Source: Neolewinella aurantiaca
Lineage (GTDB): Bacteria; Bacteroidota; Bacteroidia; Chitinophagales; Saprospiraceae
Assembly (NCBI RefSeq): GCF_008014675.1
Contig: NZ_VOXD01000013.1
Coordinates: 85,339 to 149,338, forward strand
Length of the DNA: 64,000 bases
Direction of reading: 5' to 3'
Both the position numbers and the translations under genes were made by a program. The notes beneath the pieces are model-generated. The model searched no databases, was not told where the DNA came from, and worked only from the letters and a program-made list of their open reading frames with translations. Positions 27,066 to 35,879 of this stretch are shown here, in pieces; position 1 is the stretch's first letter; each line of letters begins with the position of its first letter.

Positions 27066-29693
27066 TTGCTAAACCACCTCGTTCTTTTACTGATTTGCCT
27101 TTTGCCCTGCTTCATGAGTAATCTTCAGGCGCAAGAAAAACAACTGTCGGGCACGGTAACCGACGAAAACAGCCAACCGCTTCCCGGGGCAAATTTCCTG
27201 GCTAAAGACGCACCGGAAGGCAACATCCTGAAATTCGCCATCACCGACGGAAAAGGCCACTACCAATTGAGCCTTCCACCCGGTAAGGATTCGCTATGGA
27301 TCGAAGTAACCCACCTCACCCAAAACCCCCAGGGGCGCTGGCTCGCCAACGAAACGCGGGAACTCGACTGGCAACTTCAGCCCCGCACCTACGAACTCCC
27401 CGTCATGGAAGTCACTCAGGAAGCAGTGACCCGGCGTGGTGATACGCTAATCTTTGACGTAGCACAGCTGCGGGAAAAGAGTGACCAGAACATCGAGCAG
27501 TTGCTAAGGCGCATTCCCGGCATCACCGTTAGCCCCGACGGGCAAATCAGCTATCAGGACCTGCCGATTTCCAAGTTCTATATCGAAGGACTGGACCTCC
27601 TTGAAGGACGCTACGCCATCGCCACCCGCAACCTGAATGTAGATGCAATTCGCGATGTCGAAATCCTGGAACGGCACCAGCCCATTCGCGCGCTAGACTC
27701 CATCATCGTACCGCCGAACGCAGCGATCAATCTCCGCCTGAAATCCGGCATCTCTTTTGCGGGAACGGTGGAGGGTGGTCTCGGGCTTTCTCCCGCCCTC
27801 TACGATGTTCAAGGCACAGGCTTCGGCTTCACCCGCAAGCAGCAATTCAACGCGCTCGGTTCGGTCAACAATGTCGGAAAGCAGCGGGCCAGTGATTATC
27901 AAGATTTTTACCAAGGTACGGACTTCACTCGCCCGTTACTTTCCCCCACGCTCGCCACCGCTCCTTTCGGCCTGCCGACCGAAGCTTACCTCGACAACCA
28001 AGAATACACCGGCAGCCTCAGCTTTCTACGGAAGATCAGTAAACGGCAACAACTCAAATTAAGCAGCCTCGTCGTTGCTGACGCAGTACACTACCAGGGG
28101 CGAAACAACTCCATCTTTCGTGACGGTAACAACGCAGTGACGTTCAACGAGCGCCTGTCAGCCGAGCAGCGGATTAACCGTTTCAATACTCGCCTGCTCT
28201 ACGAAATCAACCGGAAACGTTTTTACCTCAACAGTACAATAGAGGTAGATGTCGACAAAGACGAGACGCACGCAGACAACGTTGTAAACGAAGCCCCTGT
28301 ACCAGAGCGGTTCGGGCGGGAAGTGCTGTCCGTAGACGGAGATTTTCAGGCAATCGTACGCCACAAACAAAAAGCATTCCAACTCTCAGGAACACTCGAC
28401 TACCGGGAGCGGGACGTGGTGCTGTCCGTTACCCCCTTACAAGTTTCGGTTCCGGATTTCCCGCTGCTCTTGCTGGATTCCGTCGCGCAATCAGCACGGC
28501 TCTCTTCTCTGAACGGAGATGTGTACACCAGTATGGCAAGCAAAAAGGGGTACTGGCGAATTAGCAGGCGCATTGGTCTGGGGTTTGAACGCGAGACCAT
28601 GAGTTCTACCCTGCAGGAAAGACAAGGCGGAACGGAACTACTGCCCGCCGACCTCTTTCAGAACGCTACCCGCCAAAGCATTGTCCGGCCCTATCTTTTC
28701 CAGGAACTAAAGCGGGAAACCGACCGGCATTACTGGGTAATCAAATTACCGCTTTCTTTCGACCTGTTCACTTACGAAGATCAACTTCGGCCAACGACCG
28801 GAACCCTGCGGCAAAACATATTTATAGCAAAACCCGATCTGGGCTACAGTTACCGTTTTCCGAAGGGGCAGTTTTTGTCGTTCGGGTACGGCTTTGCGCT
28901 GGACTACGCCCGCGAGAAACAACTGTTTCAGGGTTACATCCTGCGCCGTAACCGTTTCTTCGACCGTACGTCAACTGATGTCAATCGTTCCCGGGAGCAC
29001 AATTTCAGCGCCAGCCTGAGGGGAAACAACCCGACCCTGACTTTTCGCTACCAAACCTCTTTGAGCGCCAACCTTGCAACCATTGACCTACTTGCAGAAA
29101 CGAGCTTCGATGCTGCTGGCGAAAGCCAAACCCTCGTGCAAAAACGGAACACCAGAAGGCGCTACACCTGGGATGGTAAGCTGATATGGATCGCTGGTTC
29201 TGATACCGAATTACGGTTGACTACGGATTACACCAGGGCGAACTACCCCGTTTTACTCAACGACCGGGTAAGCCGTCAGTTTTACGATCAGGGCAGCCTG
29301 AAAGTGGAAGTAGAACAGGTCTTCTCCAACGCGGTTTTCAGAGCATCCCCCGGGGTGATTCGTACTTTCAACGATTTGGTTAATCTGGTGCAGTGGCAGG
29401 AAAAACTGGAGGTCAGCTACTATCAGGAATTACCCCGTGATTGGGGCGCTGCCCGGCTACAGTACACTTACCAGGGTTTTCGCAACGATGCTCGGGTGAC
29501 AACTACAAACCTGCTTGGCCTGAGTTACGAGCGCAAGGTGTTTAATGACAATTGGGAATTGCGCCTCATGGGGCGTAACCTGCTCGGAACAGAAACATAC
29601 CAGTGGTCAGGTATTGATGTATATACCGTTTCAAGTTCCTCATTTTTGCTCCGCCCCCGACAGTTGTTTGTGAGTCTTAAGCGCTCGATTTAA
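27066..29693 (+). CDS. Outer-membrane TonB-receptor-like protein with carboxypeptidase-like N-domain
   Basis: An 875-residue outer-membrane protein. The signal peptide is LNHLVLLLICLLPCFMSNLQAQ. A carboxypeptidase-like regulatory domain follows (about 25-110, LSGTVTDENSQPLPGANFLAKD). A plug-like region comes next (about 125-230, with ILERHQPIRALDSIIVPPNAAINLRLKSG). The rest has alternating strands of a beta-barrel and ends LFVSLKRSI. In-frame TAG and TAA stand directly before codon 1, so the start must be the TTG at 27066 or later; the first ATG would delete most of the signal peptide. It is coupled to the GLPGLI gene. The ligand is unknown. Confidence 0.88.
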   Translation: MLNHLVLLLICLLPCFMSNLQAQEKQLSGTVTDENSQPLPGANFLAKDAPEGNILKFAITDGKGHYQLSLPPGKDSLWIEVTHLTQNPQGRWLANETRELDWQLQPRTYELPVMEVTQEAVTRRGDTLIFDVAQLREKSDQNIEQLLRRIPGITVSPDGQISYQDLPISKFYIEGLDLLEGRYAIATRNLNVDAIRDVEILERHQPIRALDSIIVPPNAAINLRLKSGISFAGTVEGGLGLSPALYDVQGTGFGFTRKQQFNALGSVNNVGKQRASDYQDFYQGTDFTRPLLSPTLATAPFGLPTEAYLDNQEYTGSLSFLRKISKRQQLKLSSLVVADAVHYQGRNNSIFRDGNNAVTFNERLSAEQRINRFNTRLLYEINRKRFYLNSTIEVDVDKDETHADNVVNEAPVPERFGREVLSVDGDFQAIVRHKQKAFQLSGTLDYRERDVVLSVTPLQVSVPDFPLLLLDSVAQSARLSSLNGDVYTSMASKKGYWRISRRIGLGFERETMSSTLQERQGGTELLPADLFQNATRQSIVRPYLFQELKRETDRHYWVIKLPLSFDLFTYEDQLRPTTGTLRQNIFIAKPDLGYSYRFPKGQFLSFGYGFALDYAREKQLFQGYILRRNRFFDRTSTDVNRSREHNFSASLRGNNPTLTFRYQTSLSANLATIDLLAETSFDAAGESQTLVQKRNTRRRYTWDGKLIWIAGSDTELRLTTDYTRANYPVLLNDRVSRQFYDQGSLKVEVEQVFSNAVFRASPGVIRTFNDLVNLVQWQEKLEVSYYQELPRDWGAARLQYTYQGFRNDARVTTTNLLGLSYERKVFNDNWELRLMGRNLLGTETYQWSGIDVYTVSSSSFLLRPRQLFVSLKRSI

Positions 29694-29842
29694 GCAACAG
29701 GAAGGTTTGCTGGAACGCCCGGTTTCGACGATGATGGTTATATAATTAAGCAAAAAACAGTTTTCTAAAGAAGTTCTATCTATTGGTAATAGAACATGGC
29801 GCTTGGTGAGTATTCGTTGTCCGTTTTTGTAATGTTGTTTCT

Positions 29843-29860
29843 GCGCGGCCGCAGGATGCA
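29843..29860 (-). repeat. Dispersed 19-bp repeat, copy 10
   Basis: The minus strand reads TGCATCCTGCGGCCGCGC. It lies 150 bp past the receptor gene and faces copy 11 in inverted orientation. Confidence 0.7.
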
Positions 29861-29918
29861 GGGTTCGCTTTTGAGGTCCGCTCAATGCCACGTCGGTTAT
29901 TTTGAGCAAACCCCACCT

Positions 29919-29939
29919 TGCACCTGCGGCCCCGCCCGG
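29919..29939 (+). repeat. Dispersed 19-bp repeat, copy 11
   Basis: Reads TGCACCTGCGGCCCCGCCC. It lies just past the rpiB stop and forms part of the 85-bp direct duplication with 25200-25284. Confidence 0.75.
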
Positions 29940-29963
29940 AAACTGCTTACCAGAAGAAAGATG

Positions 29964-30407
29964 TTACTTCTCCAGTTCCGCTACCTTGCCCATCCGCCGG
30001 AGCTGGCGTGGGAGTGCGGCGTACTTCGCACCCAGAAATGCGTCGACGAGCGTTTGCGCCAGGGCGATGCCGATGACGCGGCCACCGAGGCAAATCATGT
30101 TCATATCGTCGTGTTCCACGCCCTGAGCGGCAGAATAGGCTTCGTTGATCAGGCAGGCGCGGACGTTTTTGATCTTGTTCGCCGCAATGCTCGCTCCCAC
30201 TCCGGAGCCACAACAAGCGATACCACGGTCCACTTCACCCGCGCCAACGGCGCGCGCCAGGGGGATTACGAAGTCGGGAAAATCGTCTTTGGCGTCGTAC
30301 TCAAATGCACCAAAGTCCTTTACCGAAAAGCCCTCTTTTTCAAGGTATTCCTGCAATTGACGCTTGAGTTCAATGCCGCCGTGATCTGTTGCAATTCCAA
30401 TAGTCAT
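29964..30407 (-). CDS. rpiB: Ribose 5-phosphate isomerase B
   Basis: A 147-residue cytoplasmic isomerase that interconverts ribose 5-phosphate and ribulose 5-phosphate. Characteristic stretches are IGIATDHGGIELKRQL at the N-terminus, RGIACCGSGVGASIAANK (GSG loop with the catalytic Cys) and the HDDMNMICLGGRVIG segment. The length is typical. It reads toward the accessory segment and away from zwf. A truncated copy of its 3' end lies 4.7 kb away next to gnd, which suggests gnd and rpiB were once adjacent. Confidence 0.95.
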   Translation of the reverse strand: MTIGIATDHGGIELKRQLQEYLEKEGFSVKDFGAFEYDAKDDFPDFVIPLARAVGAGEVDRGIACCGSGVGASIAANKIKNVRACLINEAYSAAQGVEHDDMNMICLGGRVIGIALAQTLVDAFLGAKYAALPRQLRRMGKVAELEK

Positions 30408-30524
30408 TGTAAATTATTTATGGTTTGGGCTAAAATTACTTCACAAGAGCCGTAAACCTTACGAAAGATGAGCACCTTTGATAGATAATAATTAACCGGA
30501 ACTTCTCCGAATAACTTCTTTACT

Positions 30525-32057
30525 ATGCCCAGCAGTGTAGATTCCCACGTCCTCGTCATCTTCGGTGCCTCCGGAGATTTGGCCCAGCGAAAGCTGATCC
30601 CGGCAGTCTTTGACCTCTTTCGTGGCGGCTATTTGCCCGAAAAATTCGCCCTTCTCGGTGCCTCCCGCACGGATTTCACGGATGAGGATTTTCGTAAAAA
30701 AGTCGTTTTTGATAATGAGCATTTCGAACAGAAGGATGCTTCCGACGATGATGTGAAGACCTTCTCCGAAAAACTTTTCTACCAGGACCTTGCTTCTTAC
30801 GACGGAGAAAAGGACATCGAAGCGCTCGCTGCCCGACTGATCAAGCTGGACGAAGAATACGGTGTTGGAAAGAACTATATTTTTTACCTCTCGACGCCAC
30901 CTAAACTGTACAGCACCATACCCGGAGCACTGGCTAAAGCTGGCCTGAACGAGAGTGAGGAAGGCTGGTCGCGTCTGATTGTGGAAAAACCTTTCGGCTA
31001 CGACGAAGAGTCGGCAGTAAAATTGAACAAAGACATTCAGTCTTACTTCCGGGAGAATACGATCTACCGGATCGACCATTACCTGGGTAAAGAGACGGTA
31101 CAAAACCTGCTGGTAACCCGGTTTGCCAACGGCTTCTTTGAGCCGCTCTGGAACCGAAACTATGTACAATCCGTACAAATCACAGCGGCAGAAACCGTTG
31201 GGGTGGGTAGCCGTGGCGGCTACTACGACGAGAGCGGCGCTATGCGCGACATGGTGCAGAATCACCTGTTACAGGTACTGGCGCACGTAGCGATGGAGCC
31301 ACCCATTCGTGCCGATGCACCCAGCATCCGGGACGAAAAACTGAAGCTGTTCAAATCGCTCCGGCCAATCACCAAGAAGGACGTCAAAAACCAGGTCGTC
31401 CGCGCGCAGTACACCGAGGGCCGCACCAAGAGCGGCGACGTTGTTTCTTACCGCGACGCCGAAGGCGTGCCGAGCGAAAGTAAGACGGAGACTTACGTTG
31501 GGATGAAGTTCTTCATCGACAACTGGCGCTGGGCTGGCGTCCCCTTCTTTGTCCGGACCGGAAAGTGCCTTCCTCTCAAGCTCACCGAGGTCGTGATTAC
31601 CTTCAAGAACCCGCCCCAGGCGTTGTTCTCTGAGTACGACGATTACGCCATGAGCTGCGACAATCAGCTGATCATCCGTATCCAGCCAGACGAAGGAATG
31701 GCCCTCGAATTCGGGATGAAAGTTCCCGGCGAAGGCTTCCGCGTCAAGAATGTAGACATGGATTTCTTCTACCGCGACCTGACCAAAAACGACGTGCCTG
31801 CTGCCTACACGCGCCTGTTGCTTGATTGTATGAAAGGAGAGCCTACGCTCTACGCCCGCGGAGACAGTGTCGAGGCCGCATGGGCTTTCATCGATCCTAT
31901 CCTGAAAGCATGGGAAGCGGACGAGGTACCGCTCTACAGTTACACTGCCGGTTCCTGGGGGCCGCTCCAGGCCGATGCCCTCTGGAAAGGAGAAGGCTCC
32001 GGCTGGCGGAACCCTTCCGATTCCCTTACCGAAAAGAAGCACTACACTAAGTTGTAA
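30525..32057 (+). CDS. zwf: Glucose-6-phosphate 1-dehydrogenase
   Basis: A 510-residue cytoplasmic enzyme that makes 6-phosphogluconolactone and NADPH, the first step of the oxidative pentose phosphate branch. The nucleotide-binding motif GASGDLAQRK lies at residues about 14-23. The substrate motif RIDHYLGKE with its catalytic His is near residue 185, and FVRTGKCLPLK is further on. It is divergent from rpiB. No 6-phosphogluconolactonase gene lies beside it, although zwf-pgl-gnd order is common in the phylum. Confidence 0.97.
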   Translation: MPSSVDSHVLVIFGASGDLAQRKLIPAVFDLFRGGYLPEKFALLGASRTDFTDEDFRKKVVFDNEHFEQKDASDDDVKTFSEKLFYQDLASYDGEKDIEALAARLIKLDEEYGVGKNYIFYLSTPPKLYSTIPGALAKAGLNESEEGWSRLIVEKPFGYDEESAVKLNKDIQSYFRENTIYRIDHYLGKETVQNLLVTRFANGFFEPLWNRNYVQSVQITAAETVGVGSRGGYYDESGAMRDMVQNHLLQVLAHVAMEPPIRADAPSIRDEKLKLFKSLRPITKKDVKNQVVRAQYTEGRTKSGDVVSYRDAEGVPSESKTETYVGMKFFIDNWRWAGVPFFVRTGKCLPLKLTEVVITFKNPPQALFSEYDDYAMSCDNQLIIRIQPDEGMALEFGMKVPGEGFRVKNVDMDFFYRDLTKNDVPAAYTRLLLDCMKGEPTLYARGDSVEAAWAFIDPILKAWEADEVPLYSYTAGSWGPLQADALWKGEGSGWRNPSDSLTEKKHYTKL

Positions 32058-32083
32058 TTCGCCGTCCCGGATAAAAGCAAATC

Positions 32084-32111
32084 AGCCCGTCAATCATGCG
32101 ATTGACGGGCT
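32084..32111. terminator. Bidirectional terminator between zwf and the GNAT-like gene
   Basis: A perfect 12-bp stem AGCCCGTCAATC / GATTGACGGGCT with an ATGC loop, placed between two convergent genes. The flanking T content is modest on both sides. Confidence 0.7.
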
Positions 32112-32164
32112 GGTCTGTTTAGAGGAGCGGATTTCCTGAGGAATTGGCTTCAGTTAAGGTGAGA

Positions 32165-33376
32165 CTATTCTTTCTTTCCGTAGACTCCGGTTTCCATTTC
32201 GCTCAGGTCTACCATGGCGAAGGGCTCCCAACTGGCTGTTTTGGTGAGTGCTTTCCTGTAGGCAATGTGCTCACGGTGGATGTCGGTGTTCATCTTCTGG
32301 CAGGTCTTGATCATCACCTCGTTGTGGCCACGGATGGTCGCCATGTCTACGTATTTGTAGGTTCTCGAGGTGTGTCGGTTGCCGCTTTGGAACATCGCGT
32401 CTACCATCAGGGGGTATACGCCCATGCGCTGGTATTCGCTAACGATGCCAAAGGCGATGCCTTTGCAATTGCGTGGTTTCTTCTGGAACTTCAGGCGGTA
32501 AAGGAAGCGCGGCAGGCCTTTCCAGTCCAGCTTGCCGTTTACGTCTTTCATGAAGCAGTTGATGTCTGGTATCAGTCCGGCCAGACCAATTGGCCGGTCG
32601 TCTTTATTGTAAGCCAGGCAGGTGAGGTGGGGGTCCATGATGGGCTTCATCTCCTTGAACGTAGGAAGCACATCTTCGCCAGACATCGGCTTGAAGTAAG
32701 GCCAGTGATTGAAGGCAGCGTTGTAGGCTTCGGCGAAATCGTTGGCGGCTGTTGGCAGGTCGTTCTTATCGATTTGCTTGGTGTATAGCCCGTACTTCTC
32801 ACGTACCCGGCCGGCGAGGCCGGCCAGTCTGTCTCCCGGAAATTCGGAAACGATGCCGCGCATCGTAAGGCATTGTTCGTGGGGGACGTAATTGCGGTCC
32901 TCAAACATCCGCTGGTAATAAGGCGGATTATAGGTTTCCTGGTACAACGGGCGGTACCAGCCTTTGGTGAGCAGACCCCAGAATTTGTCGCGTTCACCGA
33001 AATTGATCGGTCCGTCTACGGCTTGCATACCTTCTTCTCTGAGCCATTTTTCTGCAGCATCGAAAAGGAGTTCGGCAACGGTATCGTTTTCTATGCTTTC
33101 GAAGAAGCCGAGCCCACCTACGGGCAAATCGAGTTCCTCGTTTCGCTGCCGATCAATAAATGCGGCTACCCGGCCAACGGGGCGTTTGCCTTCTTCCAGC
33201 ACTACCCACAGTTTGAGGTTGGTGCCATCGTAAGCTTTGTTTTTGTCTGAAAGGATGCTCTCGATATCTCCCTGCAGCGGAAAAACATACTGCTTGTTAC
33301 CGCGGTAAACTTCTTTGAGGACGGCGTGGAATTGGCCGAAATCCGATGTCTCTTTTAGTTGGTAGCTCTTACTCAT
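32165..33376 (-). CDS. GNAT-like (YghO-type) protein
   Basis: A 403-residue cytoplasmic protein. The N-terminal region (FHAVLKEVYRGNKQYVFPL, KLWVVLEEGKRPVGRVAAFID) and the C-terminal acyltransferase-like fold (GIAFGIVSEYQRMGVYPLMVDAMF) resemble the large GNAT-related proteins of the E. coli YghO type, common in Bacteroidota. FWGLLTKGWYRPLYQETYNPPYYQRMFEDRNY in the middle is typical of this group. I assign only the family; no substrate is known. A TATCTTTG box lies 5 bases before the ATG, suggesting a leaderless or nearly leaderless message. Confidence 0.7.
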   Translation of the reverse strand: MSKSYQLKETSDFGQFHAVLKEVYRGNKQYVFPLQGDIESILSDKNKAYDGTNLKLWVVLEEGKRPVGRVAAFIDRQRNEELDLPVGGLGFFESIENDTVAELLFDAAEKWLREEGMQAVDGPINFGERDKFWGLLTKGWYRPLYQETYNPPYYQRMFEDRNYVPHEQCLTMRGIVSEFPGDRLAGLAGRVREKYGLYTKQIDKNDLPTAANDFAEAYNAAFNHWPYFKPMSGEDVLPTFKEMKPIMDPHLTCLAYNKDDRPIGLAGLIPDINCFMKDVNGKLDWKGLPRFLYRLKFQKKPRNCKGIAFGIVSEYQRMGVYPLMVDAMFQSGNRHTSRTYKYVDMATIRGHNEVMIKTCQKMNTDIHREHIAYRKALTKTASWEPFAMVDLSEMETGVYGKKE

Positions 33377-33381
33377 TGGGG

Positions 33382-33389
33382 CAAAGATA
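33382..33389 (-). promoter_or_regulatory. -7 box (TATCTTTG) abutting the GNAT-like start codon
   Basis: The minus strand reads TATCTTTG, then GCCCC, then ATG. With the usual distance from the -7 box, transcription would begin at or within a few bases of the start codon. Confidence 0.55.
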
Positions 33390-33543
33390 ACGATGTGCTT
33401 TATTGATGCTCTCTCCCAAGGTGCTTTTAACCGGCCCGTGACAGGAGGAAGGGTAAATCAGGCTCGGTTGTTCCGGCTCCGAAGGAGCGCAACCTTACTC
33501 CCCCCTCGAAGCGTTAACTACTCGTACAAAAACCACCAATCAC

Positions 33544-33990
33544 ATGACGCTAGAAGAGCGCATCACCACCGACATGAAGACGGCCATGAAGGCCAAAGAT
33601 AAAGTCACCCTGCGGGGCATCAGGGCCGTAAAAAGTGCCATCATGCTCCAGAAAACTGATGGTTCCGGAAAAGAACTGGATGCTGAAGGAGAGATTGCTC
33701 TGCTGCAGAAACTGGTAAAGAGCCGCCAGGACAGCCTCGATATCTACATGAAGCAGGACCGCGAAGACCTCGCCGTTACCGAACGCGAAGAAATCGAAGT
33801 GATCAGCAAATACCTCCCCGAGCAACTCTCTGAAGACGAGCTGGGCGCGCTCATCGATGGAATCATCGCCAAAACGGGCGCTACCTCTATGCGCGATATG
33901 GGCAAAGTGATGGGTATGGCCAATAAAGAAGCCGCCGGCCGGGCCGATGGTAAAACCATCGCCTCGCTTGTAAAGGCCAAACTCGGTTAA
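33544..33990 (+). CDS. GatB/YqeY domain protein
   Basis: A 148-residue cytoplasmic protein of the YqeY family. It shows TLEERITTDMKTAMKAKDKVTLRGIRAVKSAI at the start, SLDIYMKQDREDLAVTEREEIEVISKYLPEQLS in the middle and the C-terminal domain AKTGATSMRDMGKVMGMANKEAAGRADGKTIASLVK. The C-terminal part is related to the tRNA-binding tail of GatB, but stand-alone YqeY has no settled function. Confidence 0.92.
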   Translation: MTLEERITTDMKTAMKAKDKVTLRGIRAVKSAIMLQKTDGSGKELDAEGEIALLQKLVKSRQDSLDIYMKQDREDLAVTEREEIEVISKYLPEQLSEDELGALIDGIIAKTGATSMRDMGKVMGMANKEAAGRADGKTIASLVKAKLG

Positions 33991-34000
33991 CATTTGCAAT

Positions 34001-34037
34001 GGGTAGTGCCGTGTCATATGTCTGACGGGCACTGCCC
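34001..34037. terminator. Hairpin between convergent genes
   Basis: GGGTAGTGCC and GGCACTGCCC pair with one mismatch around a 17-base loop, between the YqeY and ABC ATPase genes. GGGTAGTGC resembles the heptad-repeat elements, so it may derive from one. Confidence 0.5.
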
Positions 34038-34041
34038 ACTG

Positions 34042-34785
34042 CTATTTTACCAGCGACCCTGCCTGATGCAACAGTGCCAGTTGGCCACCAAAGGCTTTTT
34101 TAAGCTCTTCGGGGGTAAATACTTCTTCCGTCGTACCGTACGAAATGAGGCGCTGATTGAGCAGAATAACGTGGTCGAAATATTCGGGTACAGCCTGGAG
34201 GTCGTGGTGGACCACCATCAGCGTTTTTCCTTCGGACGAGAGCTTACGCAAAACCGCAATTATTTTCTCTTCGGTCGGGATGTCGACCCCGACGAAAGGC
34301 TCATCCAACAACAAAATATCGGCCTGCTGGGCCAGGGCGCGGGCCAGGAATGTCCGTTGTTGCTGCCCGCCGGAGAGCTCCCCGATCTGCCGGGTCTGAA
34401 GGTCCGCAATGCCCAACTCGTTCAGGGCTTCGTCGGCAATCCGGTGGTCGTCTTTGTTCAGCCGTTGAAAAACCCGTTTGTGCGGGTACCTTCCCATCAG
34501 TACCACATCCCGGACGGTAGCCGGAAAAGTAAAGTCTATTTCGCTGCGCTGCGGCACATAAACGACTTGTTTGCGTACATCTTTCACTTCCTGCCCCAGC
34601 ACTTTCACCGTTCCGGTATAGTCCTCGATCAGGCCAAGCATTGCTTTCAGCAATGTCGATTTCCCCGAACCGTTAGGGCCGAGAATACCGTACCGGTGGC
34701 CTTCTTCGATCTCCAGGAAAATGTTGGACAATACGCGCTTCCGGTCGTAGGCTACGGACAGGTCTTTCACTGAAATGGCAGACAT
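34042..34785 (-). CDS. Metal ABC transporter ATP-binding protein
   Basis: A 247-residue ATPase of the Zn/Mn (ZnuC/MntB) importer class. The Walker A motif is GPNGSGKST near residue 37, with Q-loop VYVPQRSEIDFTFPATV, signature LSGGQQQR near residue 138, Walker B ILLLDEP and the switch His in VVHHD. QRSEIDxxFPxTVxDVV is typical of manganese/zinc ATPases. The solute-binding protein gene lies 56 bp upstream in the same direction. No permease gene follows; the next gene downstream is convergent. Confidence 0.92.
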   Translation of the reverse strand: MSAISVKDLSVAYDRKRVLSNIFLEIEEGHRYGILGPNGSGKSTLLKAMLGLIEDYTGTVKVLGQEVKDVRKQVVYVPQRSEIDFTFPATVRDVVLMGRYPHKRVFQRLNKDDHRIADEALNELGIADLQTRQIGELSGGQQQRTFLARALAQQADILLLDEPFVGVDIPTEEKIIAVLRKLSSEGKTLMVVHHDLQAVPEYFDHVILLNQRLISYGTTEEVFTPEELKKAFGGQLALLHQAGSLVK

Positions 34786-34841
34786 GGTGGCTGGTGTTTT
34801 AAGATGAATGAATTGATGAGGAGGTATTGCCTCTCCGTTGT

Positions 34842-35855
34842 TCAGGCAACTCCTCTGTTGATCCGGTTGACCATGAAGAAAAAGGCGCCGGCCATGACGG
34901 ACAGAATAATCACCAACAGGATCGCCTGTTGGTTTCCGCTGGGCCCCATCCCGATGCCGGCGTCTTCGGCCTGGCCCTTCAGAGCAGCAACAATGGTGGA
35001 GGTGTTGAAGGTAAGCATACCCAGGTAGGTGCCACCTTCTTTGCCCGGCTCGTCGAGCGAGTCGGCAAGCAGTTCTCCTCCGATGATTACCTTATTGTCA
35101 GTAGCAAGCTGGCGGATGAGTTTGGGGTTGATCGTACTTTCTACAAAGATGGCCGGAACGCCGGATTCCCGGATTATTTTAGTTAGTCGGTTCACATCGT
35201 CGGTCTGTACCTGGGCGTCGGTGCTGGTCCCCAGGGCCGCTTCTACCCGGATGCCGTAGTGACGACCGTAGTACCGGAATGCGTCGTGGCTGGTGATAAG
35301 CACCCTGCGCTGTTCCGGGATCGATTCGATCTGTTCAAAAATCGCTTTGTCCAAATCTTCGAGCTGTTGCAGGTAAATACCGGCGTTAAATTCATAAACC
35401 TCCTTATTGGCGGGGTCGAGCCTACTGAGTGCGTCCCGGATATTACGAACATAAATCATTCCGTTGCGGGCGGTCATCCAGGCGTGAGGGTCACTCGAGT
35501 TGGCGTATTGATCGCTTGAGATGGCCCCGATACCGGCGGTTATGGTTACCGTTTCGGCGACAGTCCCACTGTTCTCGATAAGTTCGTTCACCCAACCTTC
35601 AAACGTAAGGCCGTTGACGAGTACAAGGTCAGCGCGGGACACCAGCTGAACGTTGCTCGGTGTCGGTTCGTAAATATGCGGATCACCTCCGATGGGAACG
35701 ATTGACTCAACGTCCACCAGATCTCCTGAAATAACCCGCGTCATATCGGCAAAAATAGAAGCGGACGTAACGACAAGAAACCTCCTTTCCGTGTCCTGGG
35801 CGCGGCCGCAGGTGCACAGGGAAGTTATGAGAAGCAAAGTAAGTAGTAAGCGCAT
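34842..35855 (-). CDS. Metal ABC transporter solute-binding protein, membrane-anchored
   Basis: A 337-residue protein of the ZnuA/MntA family that captures Zn, Mn or Fe outside the inner membrane. The N-terminal signal ends ITSLCTCGRAQD; Cys14 or Cys16 could be a lipidation site. Metal-site regions are GGDPHIYEPTPSNVQ, SSDPHAWMTARNG and the VESTINPKL segment. The last 30 residues form a membrane helix (AILLVIILSVMAGAFFFMV), unusual for this family. The CTCGRAQ stretch is encoded by the 19-bp repeat. A possible DtxR/MntR-type operator lies 25 bp upstream. Confidence 0.9.
   Translation of the reverse strand: MRLLLTLLLITSLCTCGRAQDTERRFLVVTSASIFADMTRVISGDLVDVESIVPIGGDPHIYEPTPSNVQLVSRADLVLVNGLTFEGWVNELIENSGTVAETVTITAGIGAISSDQYANSSDPHAWMTARNGMIYVRNIRDALSRLDPANKEVYEFNAGIYLQQLEDLDKAIFEQIESIPEQRRVLITSHDAFRYYGRHYGIRVEAALGTSTDAQVQTDDVNRLTKIIRESGVPAIFVESTINPKLIRQLATDNKVIIGGELLADSLDEPGKEGGTYLGMLTFNTSTIVAALKGQAEDAGIGMGPSGNQQAILLVIILSVMAGAFFFMVNRINRGVA
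35798..35816 (-). repeat. Dispersed 19-bp repeat, copy 12 (inside the metal-binding protein gene)
   Basis: The minus strand reads TGCACCTGCGGCCGCGCCC, the full consensus, and encodes CTCGRAQ at the end of the signal peptide. Confidence 0.8.
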
Positions 35856-35879
35856 GCTTAAGAATACACTTTTTTTATT

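Noticed and set aside
29796..30455. A 219-residue plus-strand frame opposite rpiB
   Set aside because: It is antisense to a clear RpiB gene and includes the repeat; no family features.
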